This document shows positions 22,643 through 30,714 of a DNA stretch of 35,023 nucleotides, in pieces (positions within the stretch are counted from its first letter, which is position 1; the number at the start of each line of letters is the position of its first letter). The position numbers and the translations under genes are program-made. The notes beneath the pieces are model-generated. The model ran no database searches, was not told the origin of the DNA, and saw only the letters and a program-made list of their open reading frames with translations. This DNA is from Microbispora hainanensis (lineage in GTDB: Bacteria; Actinomycetota; Actinomycetes; Streptosporangiales; Streptosporangiaceae): NCBI RefSeq assembly GCF_006874475.1, contig NZ_VIRM01000073.1, positions 1-35,023 on the forward strand, read 5' to 3'.

Positions 22643-23992
22643 TCAGGCGTGCAGCTCGATGAGGGTGATCTCGGGAGGCGCGCCCACGCGGACAGGCGGC
22701 CCCCAGAAGCCCGCCCCTCGTGTCACGTACACCTGGGTCTGGCCGCCGCCCGTGCGCGGCACGCTCGCGAGCCCCGACACCACGGGCTGCTGCAGCGGCA
22801 CGAGCAGGTTGAACGGCGCCATCTGCCCGCCGTGGGTGTGCCCGGACAGCTGGAGATCGACGCCGTGTGCGGCGGCCTGCGTCACCTGGACGGGCTGGTG
22901 GGCCATGAGCACCACGGGCCGGTTCGCGTCGCGGCCCCCAAGTGCCCTGTCGAGGTCCGGGCCGTCACCCGAGGGCACGCCGTTGAGGTCGTTGACGCCC
23001 GCGAGGTCCAGCACGGCTCCCCCATGCCGGATCTCGACCCGCTCGTTGCGCAGCGGCCGGACGCCCAGCGAGCGCAACTCCTCGATCCATTCCTGCGGAC
23101 CTTCGGCGGTGTAGTACTCGTGGTTGCCGGTCACGAAATATGCGCCATAGCGGGATTCGAGGGACCCGAGCGGCGTGGCCAGACGACCGAGCTCGGCGAC
23201 CGTGCCGTCCACCAGGTCGCCCACGATCGTCACCGCGTCGGCCTCCAGGCCGTTGATCATCCGGACGATCCGCTCGGTGTGACCCCGGCCGGTCAGCGGG
23301 CCGAGATGGATGTCGCTGACGACCGCGATGCGCAGCCCGCTCATCCGGGGGTCGAGCCGGGGCAGGCGGATCGGCACCCGCTCGATCACCGGGTCGCCGA
23401 GAGCCCTGCTCACGCCGTAACCGACGGTCGCGAGCGCTCCCAGCGCCACGACCGCGGACGCCGTGCGGGAGATGAACAGCCGCCGGTCGATCGCCGGCGT
23501 GTCCGCCTCGGCCCCCTCCGCCACCGGCCTGCCGGTCGTGGCCGTGCCGTGGGCGGTGGCGCCTCCCCCTGCCGCCGCGCCCGCGAGGACGACCTCGTCC
23601 ACCGGCGCTGCGAGGACCGCCTCGTCCACCGGCGCCGCCTCTCCTTCCGCCCGCTCACCCGGAGCGGCGGTTGCGGCCGTACGGCGCCGTCGGGACACGA
23701 CGAACGTCGCGACCGCCCGGGGCACCTCCATCGCCAGGCCGAACACGAACAGGTAGAACATGACGGCCAGCCACAGGTAGCCGGGCCAGGCCACGACCCG
23801 CTCCACGTCCATGCCGAGGCCGAGCCGGCTCCCGCCGAAGGTCACCACCATAAGGGCGGCGAGGACCACGAGCGCCCACGTCAGCACCCGGCGCGAACGC
23901 GATCCCCGCGTCGTCGACGCCCTGACCAGCCTCCGCCACAGATAGGCGTGCACGACGACGACGGCGGCCAGAATCATGCCCACGAACCCCAC
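22643..23992 (-). CDS. Membrane-anchored metallophosphoesterase, 449 aa
   Basis: GTG 23992 is chosen for GAGGGGAG 5 bases upstream; ATG 23977 is an alternative. Three membrane helices lie in the first 100 residues (MILAAVVVVHAYLW; VLTWALVVLAALMVV; LWLAVMFYLFVFGLAM). A linker of about 60 residues with an imperfect VDEAVLAAPVDEVVLA repeat follows. Then an internal twin-arginine-like motif DRRLFIS (R170-R171) precedes a fourth hydrophobic segment. The catalytic domain has D227/H229 (SDIHLG), D259 (VGDLVDG), N290/H291 (TGNHEYY), MAHQP and SGHTHGGQ, all ligands of a dinuclear metal site as in YkuE-type enzymes. The active site probably faces outside. The substrate is unknown; lipid-linked phosphates are possible. 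Confidence 0.88.
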   Translation of the reverse strand: MGFVGMILAAVVVVHAYLWRRLVRASTTRGSRSRRVLTWALVVLAALMVVTFGGSRLGLGMDVERVVAWPGYLWLAVMFYLFVFGLAMEVPRAVATFVVSRRRRTAATAAPGERAEGEAAPVDEAVLAAPVDEVVLAGAAAGGGATAHGTATTGRPVAEGAEADTPAIDRRLFISRTASAVVALGALATVGYGVSRALGDPVIERVPIRLPRLDPRMSGLRIAVVSDIHLGPLTGRGHTERIVRMINGLEADAVTIVGDLVDGTVAELGRLATPLGSLESRYGAYFVTGNHEYYTAEGPQEWIEELRSLGVRPLRNERVEIRHGGAVLDLAGVNDLNGVPSGDGPDLDRALGGRDANRPVVLMAHQPVQVTQAAAHGVDLQLSGHTHGGQMAPFNLLVPLQQPVVSGLASVPRTGGGQTQVYVTRGAGFWGPPVRVGAPPEITLIELHA

Positions 23993-24069
23993 GAGAACTC
24001 CCCTCGACCGGCTGGCGATCAAGGGCCGGCTGACGACGATGCTATGAGCTCGCAGCGACAGCCGCGTCC

Positions 24070-24102
24070 GTTGTCCACAGCCAGGCTCCGGCTGTGGACA
24101 AC
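24070..24102. promoter_or_regulatory. Hairpin carrying two inverted DnaA boxes
   Basis: GTTGTCCACAGCC (24070-24082) and its exact complement (24090-24102) frame a 7-base loop. Each arm holds TTGTCCACA, the Streptomyces DnaA-box consensus (24071-24079 plus; 24093-24101 minus). It lies upstream of the metallophosphoesterase and downstream of topA, so it could also act as a terminator. Confidence 0.55.
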
Positions 24103-24118
24103 TCACCAAGCCCCGCCA

Positions 24119-24194
24119 GGCAGGCACACCGTGCCTGCCACCGCGCATGCGCAGGGAACACGCGAACCGCGCCCCGGGCAGGAGCGCGGTTCGC
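24119..24194. terminator. Two tandem hairpins downstream of topA
   Basis: GGCAGGCAC / GTGCCTGCC (24119-24127, 24131-24139, 3-base loop) and GCGAACCGCGC / GCGCGGTTCGC (24162-24172, 24184-24194) are perfect stems in the 263-base gap after topA. Neither has a T-run. They likely end topA transcription together with the DnaA-box hairpin. Confidence 0.6.
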
Positions 24195-24255
24195 CAAGAT
24201 CCGCGGCCGGCGAAAACCCGCGGTCAGTGGGAGACCGGGGTCGGGTGAAAACCGG

Positions 24256-26961
24256 TCAGGACTTTGCTGCGGGCTTCTTCGTGGTGGTCTTGGCCCGGGT
24301 CGTGCGCTTGGGGGCCGGTGCCCGCTCCCGCCGTTCGGCCAGCAGCTCCGCCGCCCGCTCCAGCGTGATGTCCTCGACCGTGTCGCCCTTGCGCAGGGAC
24401 GCGTTGGTCTCGCCGTCGGTGACGTACGGGCCGAAACGGCCCTCCTTCACCACGACCGGCTTCTTGGAGTTCGGGTCCTCGCCCAGCTCCCGAAGGGGCG
24501 GCGCGGCGGCGGCACGGCCGCGTCCACGGGCCTTCGGCTGCGCGAACAGCTCCTTGGCCTGCTCGATCGTGATCGTCAGCAGGTCTTCCTCGGACGGCAG
24601 CGACCGCGAGTCGGTGCCCTTCTTGATGTAGGGCCCGAACTTTCCGTTCTGCGCGGTCACCTCCTCGCCGTCGATCTCGCCGACGACCCGCGGAAGCTGG
24701 AGCAGCTTCAGCGCCTGCTCCAGGGTGATCGTGTCCAGGTCCATCGACTTGAACAGCGAGCTGGTCCGCGGCTTGGGGGCGTCCGCCTTCTTCGTCCGCT
24801 TCTTGCCGTCCTCCGGCGCCGGCTCCTCGGGCAGGATCTCCGTGACGTACGGGCCATAACGGCCGTCCTTGGCCACGATCTTCCGGCCGGTCGCCGGGTC
24901 GACGCCCAGCTCGCGGTCGCCGCTCGGGCGCGAGAACAGCTCCTCGGCCTTCTCGGCGGTCAGCTCGTCCGGCGCCATGTCCTCCGGGATGTTCACCCGG
25001 GCGCCGTCGCGGTCGAGGTAGGGCCCGTAGCGGCCGACCCTGATCACGATGTCCGTCCCCTTGATCGGGAACGAGCTGATCTCCTTGGCGTCGATCTCGC
25101 CGAGGTCGGTGACCATCTCCTTCAGGCCCTCGTCGCCGTCCTCGCCGCCGAAGTAGAAGCGGCGCAGCTCGGGCACCCGCTCGGCGCGGTTGTTGGCGAT
25201 GTCGTCGAGGACCTTCTCCATCTCGGCCGTGAAGTCGTAGTCGACCAGGTTGCCGAAGTGCTGTTCGAGCAGGTTGACCACGGCGAACGCGAGGAACGAC
25301 GGCACCAGGGCGGTGCCCTTCTTGAACACGTAACCCCGGTCGAGAATCGTTCCGATGATCGACGCGTACGTCGACGGCCGCCCGATCTCCCGGTCTTCCA
25401 GCTCCTTGACCAGCGACGCCTCGGTGTAGCGCGCGGGCGGCTTGGTCGAGTGCCCGAGCGCGTTCAGCTCGGCCGCCGTGAGCCGGTCGCCCTCGGCCAG
25501 CGCTGGCAGGCGCTTCTCCGAGTCGTCCCGGTCGGTCGAGGGGTCGTCCGCGCCCTCCACGTACGCCTTCAGGAAGCCGTGGAAGGTGATCGTCCGGCCG
25601 GTCGCGCTGAACTCCACGTTCTCGCCGGCGCTGGACGTGCCGCCGACCTTGACCGACACCGACTCGCCGACCGCGTCCTTCATCTGGGAGGCGACCGTGC
25701 GCTGCCAGATCAGCTCGTACAGCCGGAACATGTCCCCGGACAGGCCGGTCTCCCCCGGCGTGCGGAACTCCTCGCCGGACGGCCGGATGGCCTCGTGCGC
25801 CTCCTGGGCGTTCTTCACCTTGCTGGTGTAGACGCGCGGCTTGTCCGGCACGTACGCCGAGCCGTACAGCTTGATCGCCTGGCTGCGGGCGGCGGCGACG
25901 GCGGTCTCCGACAGCGTGATGCTGTCGGTTCGCATGTAGGTGATGTAGCCGTTCTCGTAGAGCCGCTGGGCCACCTGCATCGTGTATTTGGCGGAGAAGC
26001 CCAGCTTGCGGCTCGCCTCCTGCTGCAGGGTGGTCGTCCGGAACGGCGCGTACGGCTTGCGCGTGTACGGCTTGCGCTCGACCGACCGCACGGCGTAGCC
26101 CACGCCCTCCAGGCGCCCGGCGAGGGCCGTCGCGGCGGCCTCGTCGAGGTGGAGGACGTCGGAGCTCTTCAGCGTGCCGGTGGAGGCGAAGTCGCGGCCC
26201 TGGGCCACACGCCTGCCGTCGACGCCGGTCAGCGTCGCGGAGAACGTCCGGGTGTCGTCGCCCGCCCGGCCGGTGTCGAACAGCGCCTGCAGATCCCAGT
26301 AGTTGGCGGCCGTGAACGCCATCCGCTCGCGCTCGCGCTCCACCACCAACCGGGTCGCGACCGACTGGACACGACCGGCCGAAAGCCGCGGCTTGACCTT
26401 CTTCCACAGGACCGGGCTGACCTCGTAGCCGTACAGACGGTCGAGGATGCGCCGGGTCTCCTGGGCGTCGACCAGACGAAGGTTGAGGTCACGGGGGTTG
26501 GAGACCGCGTCCCTGATCGCGTGCGGGGTGATCTCGTGGAACACCATCCGGTGCACGGGGATCTTGGGCTTGAGCACCTCGCGGAGGTGCCAGGCGATGG
26601 CCTCGCCCTCCCGGTCCTCGTCGGTCGCGAGGTAGAGCTCGTCGGCTTCCTTGAGGAGCTGCTTGAGCTTGGACACCTGCGACTTCTTGTCCGGGTTCAC
26701 GACATAGAGCGGCTCGAACTCGTGGTCGACGTTCACCCCGAGGCGGGCCCAGGCCTCCTCCTTGTACTTCTCCGGGATGTCATCGGCCTTCTCCGGAAGA
26801 TCGCGGATGTGGCCGATGCTCGACTCGACGATGTAGCCGCGCCCGAGGTACCCGGCGATCGTCTTCGCCTTCGCGGGCGATTCCACGATCACCAGGCGGG
26901 TTCCGCCGGCGTTGCCGTTGTTGGCTGGCACGCTGCTTCCTACCTCGCTGTCCGCTGTCAT
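24256..26961 (-). CDS. topA: DNA topoisomerase I
   Basis: The 901-residue type IA enzyme starts at ATG 26961. The Toprim domain opens TRLVIVESPAKAKTIAGYLG and carries ATDEDREGEAIAWHL. The catalytic Y342 lies in GYITYMRTDSITLSE. The gate domains include ARYTEASLVKELEDREIGRP. In place of the zinc fingers of E. coli, four C-terminal repeats of the type KDGRYGPYVTEILP follow (also RVGRYGPYLDRDG, QNGKFGPYIKKG, KEGRFGPYVTDG). The end is a lysine/alanine-rich tail (RTTRAKTTTKKPAAKS). This is the actinobacterial form, in which the basic tail raises processivity. It relaxes negative supercoils behind polymerases. The gene is probably monocistronic. Confidence 0.97.
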   Translation of the reverse strand: MTADSEVGSSVPANNGNAGGTRLVIVESPAKAKTIAGYLGRGYIVESSIGHIRDLPEKADDIPEKYKEEAWARLGVNVDHEFEPLYVVNPDKKSQVSKLKQLLKEADELYLATDEDREGEAIAWHLREVLKPKIPVHRMVFHEITPHAIRDAVSNPRDLNLRLVDAQETRRILDRLYGYEVSPVLWKKVKPRLSAGRVQSVATRLVVERERERMAFTAANYWDLQALFDTGRAGDDTRTFSATLTGVDGRRVAQGRDFASTGTLKSSDVLHLDEAAATALAGRLEGVGYAVRSVERKPYTRKPYAPFRTTTLQQEASRKLGFSAKYTMQVAQRLYENGYITYMRTDSITLSETAVAAARSQAIKLYGSAYVPDKPRVYTSKVKNAQEAHEAIRPSGEEFRTPGETGLSGDMFRLYELIWQRTVASQMKDAVGESVSVKVGGTSSAGENVEFSATGRTITFHGFLKAYVEGADDPSTDRDDSEKRLPALAEGDRLTAAELNALGHSTKPPARYTEASLVKELEDREIGRPSTYASIIGTILDRGYVFKKGTALVPSFLAFAVVNLLEQHFGNLVDYDFTAEMEKVLDDIANNRAERVPELRRFYFGGEDGDEGLKEMVTDLGEIDAKEISSFPIKGTDIVIRVGRYGPYLDRDGARVNIPEDMAPDELTAEKAEELFSRPSGDRELGVDPATGRKIVAKDGRYGPYVTEILPEEPAPEDGKKRTKKADAPKPRTSSLFKSMDLDTITLEQALKLLQLPRVVGEIDGEEVTAQNGKFGPYIKKGTDSRSLPSEEDLLTITIEQAKELFAQPKARGRGRAAAAPPLRELGEDPNSKKPVVVKEGRFGPYVTDGETNASLRKGDTVEDITLERAAELLAERRERAPAPKRTTRAKTTTKKPAAKS

Positions 26962-27135
26962 TCCCCGTGCTGCCGGGCTTCGTTCTCCCGGCTCATGACA
27001 CCCTCGTCGTCCGGGCCGGAGGCTCCTACCCCCTGGAGGCGCCGACGAGGCGCCGCTTTGAAGGTACCTGCCGCCGCACGTTCCTCCCCCTCGGGCTACC
27101 CGGTTATGTCCGGGAATGTAACCCGCCTGGCGCTG

Positions 27136-27144
27136 TTATCCACG
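27136..27144 (+). promoter_or_regulatory. DnaA-box-like TTATCCACG upstream of topA
   Basis: TTATCCACG differs in its last base from the classical DnaA box. It lies in the 232-base divergent gap between topA and the DUF5703 gene. The gap also has a short hairpin, GGCGCC-GACGA-GGCGCC at 27038-27054. Promoter boxes are not clear. Confidence 0.35.
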
Positions 27145-27193
27145 GAGACGCAGAATAGAGCCCAACGAGTTCCCTAGCACGCCCCGGAGACCA

Positions 27194-27385
27194 ATGGCAG
27201 TGCTCGACTACTCCTATCTGGACCTGTACCTCCCTCGGGACACCCCTCGCGAGGTGGCGAGGCAGATGCTCACGGAGCATGCCGAGCACGGAGATTGGGA
27301 GCTGGAGCGGTTACGCCTTTATCCCGACGGCAGCAGGCGCGTCCGGCTGCGTCGGAAGATCATACGGGCCGCACGGACCATGTGA
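27194..27385 (+). CDS. DUF5703 family protein, 63 aa
   Basis: ATG 27194 is preceded by a moderate GGAGA. The protein reads MAVLDYSYLDLYLPRDTPRE, then LTEHAEHGDWELERLRLYPD and VRLRRKIIRAARTM. The pattern of a short strand, a helix with an AEHGxWEL core, and an arginine-rich last strand is what I recognise as the small actinomycete family DUF5703. Function is unknown. It is divergent from topA and convergent with the chaplin-like gene. Confidence 0.75.
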   Translation: MAVLDYSYLDLYLPRDTPREVARQMLTEHAEHGDWELERLRLYPDGSRRVRLRRKIIRAARTM

Positions 27386-27716
27386 CCCCAGGGTGCGCGG
27401 ACGCCACGGTCAAAACGGCTTTGCTCATCCGCAATCTTGTCGAAGCCATGGCCGTAAGTGCTCCCATCTGTCTTGAACAGTACCGGACAAAAGGGCTTTG
27501 CCCGCCCCGGGCCGCGCCCCCGGAACGGGCAAAGCGATCGTGCCTCCTCCACTGGTGGTGGGGGGCGTCCTGGTCGCCCGCGCCGGAAGCGTCTGGCAGA
27601 CGCTCCCTGGCGCGGGCGAGTGATATCCCTCGCCTCCGCCGGCCGCGCGCCACCGGATCACTTCCGTACGGCCGTCGCCGCCGGAGCGTCCCGAGCCGTC
27701 ACGCGCGGCCGTACGA
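27386..27716. terminator. Convergent intergenic region with two large hairpins
   Basis: No gene is seen. GCTTTGCCCG / CGGGCAAAGC pair at 27495-27504 and 27526-27535. A second, nested structure pairs TCGCCCGCGCC (27574-27584) with 27609-27619 and, inside it, AGCGTCT (27588-27594) with 27598-27604. Both lie between converging genes and probably stop transcription from each side. Confidence 0.6.
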
Positions 27717-29771
27717 CTACTTGCGGCCGAACCGGAAGCGGCGGGTGACGGCGAACAGGCTCGCCGAAGCGGCGAACATGGCGCCGAGGGCCAGAGCGAG
27801 GAGCGACGCCGGGTTCATCCCGGTCAGGCCGACCGGCTGCTCGGCGCTCATCAGGTCGAGCGGCAGCAGGCCGTCGGTGGTCTTCCCGAGGTCGCCGGTC
27901 GGGAGGTTGCGCGTCGCGTCGGCGACGGGCAGCGACGCGGTCGCGTCCTCCAGGGTCTTGGCGGTGGGCAGCGAGCGGGTCGCGCCGTCGAGCGTGCCGC
28001 CGACCTTGGAGGCGGCCGCGGGGGTGCTGCCGGCCTTCGTGCCCTTCGCCGCGGGGACGGCGGGCAGGCTCGGGGTCTCCGGCAGGCCGAGCATGTTCGG
28101 CAGGTCGCCGACGACCGGAGCGGTGGGCGTGGCGGCGGCGCTCATCGGCTGCACGGTGTGCTTGCCCGACAGCACCGACGCGCCCGGCATGGCGGGCATG
28201 ACCCCGGCGCGGGCGGCCTTGTGCTGCGGGTGGCCCCAGGAGCCGTGGCGCTTCCAGCCGCCGCCCACCTGGGCGCCGCCGAGGCACCCCGCGGCGGCGT
28301 CGCCGAGCACGGCCACGGAGTTGCCGCAGATGTTGATCGGAGCCGTGATCGGAGCGACGACCTGGTTGCCCGCGAGGATCCCGTGCCGGCCCGAGGTGAT
28401 GTTGCCGCCCGCGCCGACGCCGCCGCCGAGGACCGAGGCGCCGCCCCGGCAGCCCGCGTGGGACTTGCCGATGACGGCCACCGCGTTGCCGCAGACGTTG
28501 ATCGGAGCCGTGATCGGAGCGACGATCTGGTTGCCACCCAGGATCGAGCCATGGCCGGACGTGACGTTGCCGCCCGTGCCCCGGCCGCCGTGCTTGCTCC
28601 AGCCGCCGACGACGGTCGCGCCGCCGCGGCAGCCCGCGAAGGCGTCGCCCGCGATCGCGACGGCGTTGCCGCAGACGTTGATCGGCACCGTGATCGGCGC
28701 GACCACCTGGTTGCCGCCCCCGATGCTGTGCACGCCGCTGGTGCGGTTGCCACCCGCGCCTCCGCCGGACCAGCCGCCGTGGCCGTGCCCGCCCTTGCCC
28801 CCGTGGCCGTGGCCGCCCTTGCAGCTGCCCGAGCCGTTGCCGCAGACGTCGGTCGGCGTGGTGATCGGCGAGATCACCTGGGTGCCGCCGCCCACGGCGT
28901 AGCGGCCGTCGGTGTCGTGGCCGGCCGAGCCGGGACGGTGCCAGTGACCGCCTCCCTTGTGACCGCCTCCCTTGTGGCCGCCGTACCCGCCGTGGCCGTG
29001 ACCGCCCTTGCCGCCGTGGCCGTGGCTGTGGCCGCCGGAGCCGCCGACGGACGAGCCGCCGGTGCAGCCCGAGAACGCCTTGCCGATGACCGCGACGGAG
29101 TTGCCGCAGACGTTGATCGGCGCGGTGATCGGGGCGACGACCTGGTTGCCGCCCAGGATCGAGCCATGGCCGCTGGTGCGGTTGCCGCCGGCGCGGACGA
29201 CGTCACGGCCGCCGCCGACGAAGGCGCCGCCGCGGCATCCGGCGGTGGCGTTGCCGAAGACGGCGATCGAGTTGCCGCACAGGTTGATGGGCGCGGTGAT
29301 CGGCGCGACGACCTGGTTGCCGCCTCCGATGCTGTGCACGCCGCTGGTGCGGTTGCCGCCCGCGTTCCCGCGCCGTCCCGGGCTCTTGACGGCCGCGCCG
29401 CCACGGCAGCTCGCGTCCGTCCGGCCAATGACCGACACCGCGTTGCCGCAGGCGTTGACCGGGATGTTGATCGGCGCTTCGACCTGGTTGCCGCCGAGGA
29501 TGCTGCCCGCTCCGGAGGTCCGGTTCTGCCCGGCGCCCACGCCCGCGCCCTGCACGGCCGCGCCGCCCTGGGAGGAGGCCCGGGACTGGCCGATGACCGC
29601 CACCGCGTTGCCGCTGATGTCGATCGGCAGGGTCACCGGTATGTCGACCTGGTTGCCGCCGAGCACCGAGTGACTGCCGTCGGTGTCGGCGAGAGCCGTA
29701 CCGCTGCCAAGGGCCATGACGCCGGCGGCCAGAAACGCCGCGGAGGCCGAGCCCTTCGCCCACGTTCGCAT
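27717..29771 (-). CDS. Secreted multi-repeat chaplin-like surface protein with His/Gly-rich inserts, 684 aa
   Basis: ATG 29771 follows AGGAG with a 10-base gap. A signal peptide ends at ALA-DTDG (about residue 29). Eight repeats of about 57 residues follow (about 33-500), each built on GGNQVVAPITAPINVCGNSV and AVIGKAFSGCTGG, the chaplin pattern with a cysteine pair. Repeat 1 lacks both cysteines and repeat 5 is degenerate. Repeats 4 and 5 carry His/Gly-rich inserts (GGHSHGHGGKGGHGHGGYGG). About 150 residues of Ala/Pro/Thr-rich linker lead to a C-terminal hydrophobic helix (SLLALALGAMFAASASLFAV) and a basic tail RRFRFGRK. No LPxTG or LAxTG sortase signal is visible, so it is probably held by the helix itself. 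Chaplins assemble into amyloid-like hydrophobic coats on aerial hyphae; most have one or two repeats, so eight is unusual. Confidence 0.85.
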   Translation of the reverse strand: MRTWAKGSASAAFLAAGVMALGSGTALADTDGSHSVLGGNQVDIPVTLPIDISGNAVAVIGQSRASSQGGAAVQGAGVGAGQNRTSGAGSILGGNQVEAPINIPVNACGNAVSVIGRTDASCRGGAAVKSPGRRGNAGGNRTSGVHSIGGGNQVVAPITAPINLCGNSIAVFGNATAGCRGGAFVGGGRDVVRAGGNRTSGHGSILGGNQVVAPITAPINVCGNSVAVIGKAFSGCTGGSSVGGSGGHSHGHGGKGGHGHGGYGGHKGGGHKGGGHWHRPGSAGHDTDGRYAVGGGTQVISPITTPTDVCGNGSGSCKGGHGHGGKGGHGHGGWSGGGAGGNRTSGVHSIGGGNQVVAPITVPINVCGNAVAIAGDAFAGCRGGATVVGGWSKHGGRGTGGNVTSGHGSILGGNQIVAPITAPINVCGNAVAVIGKSHAGCRGGASVLGGGVGAGGNITSGRHGILAGNQVVAPITAPINICGNSVAVLGDAAAGCLGGAQVGGGWKRHGSWGHPQHKAARAGVMPAMPGASVLSGKHTVQPMSAAATPTAPVVGDLPNMLGLPETPSLPAVPAAKGTKAGSTPAAASKVGGTLDGATRSLPTAKTLEDATASLPVADATRNLPTGDLGKTTDGLLPLDLMSAEQPVGLTGMNPASLLALALGAMFAASASLFAVTRRFRFGRK

Positions 29772-29977
29772 GATGAATGCTCCTAGTGGTTCTTCTTAGG
29801 GGGTTACCTGACAGCTCGTGACGCATGTCCGGGCCGCATGAGCACAGCGGAGCCGTAGGACGGTCACGAGGATGGGAAATTCCGCGTCACCCGCGGGAGC
29901 CTGCCGCCCGGGCACCACGAGCGAGGGCAGGCGGTGGCACCGGTCGCCGTACGACGGGGACCGGCGCGAAAGCGGGA

Positions 29978-30604
29978 TCAGTCAGGAGAGAAAGACGGGT
30001 CGTCCGCCGCTGTGCGGACCACCGGGGGAACAACCGCCGCCAGAGGGGCGGGCAGCTTGGTGAAGCGCGGTTCGAACACTTCCCGCGCGACATCCCCGAA
30101 CAGGATGTTTCCACCGCTCGACTGCGGAACCAGGCCCTGGTCTGCGGGCGCGTGGTCTGCGGTGGAGGGTGGGGGGAGCAGCGGCTTCGACTGGCTGGTG
30201 AGCCCGTCGACCGTGCGCCCCGCCATCGCCTCGGCGTTCACCGAGACGTCGTGCGCCACCGTGGGGAAACCGTCGGTGCTCTTCCCGTGGGACCCGGCCC
30301 CGCCCGGCGAGGGCGGCAGACCGAGATCCGGACCTGAGAGACGATCGGGAAGAACCGACCCGGCGACGTCATGTGAGGGTGTGGTCCCGGCCACGGACAT
30401 CGCCGTGCCGAAGACACCGAAGAACAGGCCGAGCAGCCATCCGGCGGCGATCAGCCCGCCGACGACCAACAGGCGACCCAGACGGGAGCCGGCCGCGAAC
30501 CGCGCCATCCGGCCCCGCTTCGCAGAGCCGGGAGACGTGACGCGCACGCCGGGAACGGCGGAGGGCGAACTCGCCCTGCGCTGTTCCTGCGACGTGCGCG
30601 TCAC
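29978..30604 (-). CDS. Single-helix membrane-anchored hypothetical protein, 208 aa
   Basis: GTG 30604 is taken because GGGGAGG lies 4 bases upstream; a start at 30631 or at the ATG before the helix is possible. A basic N-terminus (about 40 residues) precedes one hydrophobic helix (RLLVVGGLIAAGWLLGLFFG, about residues 44-63). The remaining 145 residues are Pro/Ser/Gly-rich with little predicted structure, ending near FGDVAREVFEPRF and PSFSPD. This topology suggests an extracytoplasmic disordered tail. No family is recognised. Being directly upstream of, and co-directional with, the chaplin-like gene (207-base gap) suggests a cell-surface role, which is inference. Confidence 0.65.
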   Translation of the reverse strand: MTRTSQEQRRASSPSAVPGVRVTSPGSAKRGRMARFAAGSRLGRLLVVGGLIAAGWLLGLFFGVFGTAMSVAGTTPSHDVAGSVLPDRLSGPDLGLPPSPGGAGSHGKSTDGFPTVAHDVSVNAEAMAGRTVDGLTSQSKPLLPPPSTADHAPADQGLVPQSSGGNILFGDVAREVFEPRFTKLPAPLAAVVPPVVRTAADDPSFSPD

Positions 30605-30714
30605 GCGACCTCCCCAAACCGCTGAGTTCAACAGTCCGCTGGGCCTATCCGGTGCGGATCAACCCCCAACGGAGAGTTACTGTAGCGGCACGGTACGTGA
30701 TCGCAAGAGCTTTC

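Noticed and set aside
24070..24102. The DnaA-box hairpin as chromosomal oriC
   Set aside because: Only two boxes are present and there is no dnaA, dnaN or AT-rich region; oriC of actinomycetes has many boxes next to dnaA.
24094..27177. A thousand-codon plus-strand frame opposite topA
   Set aside because: It mirrors the topoisomerase I gene, which has complete domains and catalytic residues; the antisense product is low-complexity.
27717..27860. A sortase anchor at the C-terminus of the chaplin-like protein
   Set aside because: A hydrophobic helix and basic tail are present, but no LPxTG or LAxTG motif precedes them.
28260..29690. Regular ~172-base periodicity considered as a CRISPR array
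   Set aside because: The period is coding, the units are similar throughout rather than repeat plus unique spacer, and the reading frame is continuous.
28158..29786. Periodic plus-strand frame opposite the chaplin-like gene
   Set aside because: Its repeats are simply the reverse of the chaplin repeats; the minus-strand protein has a signal peptide and the chaplin motif.
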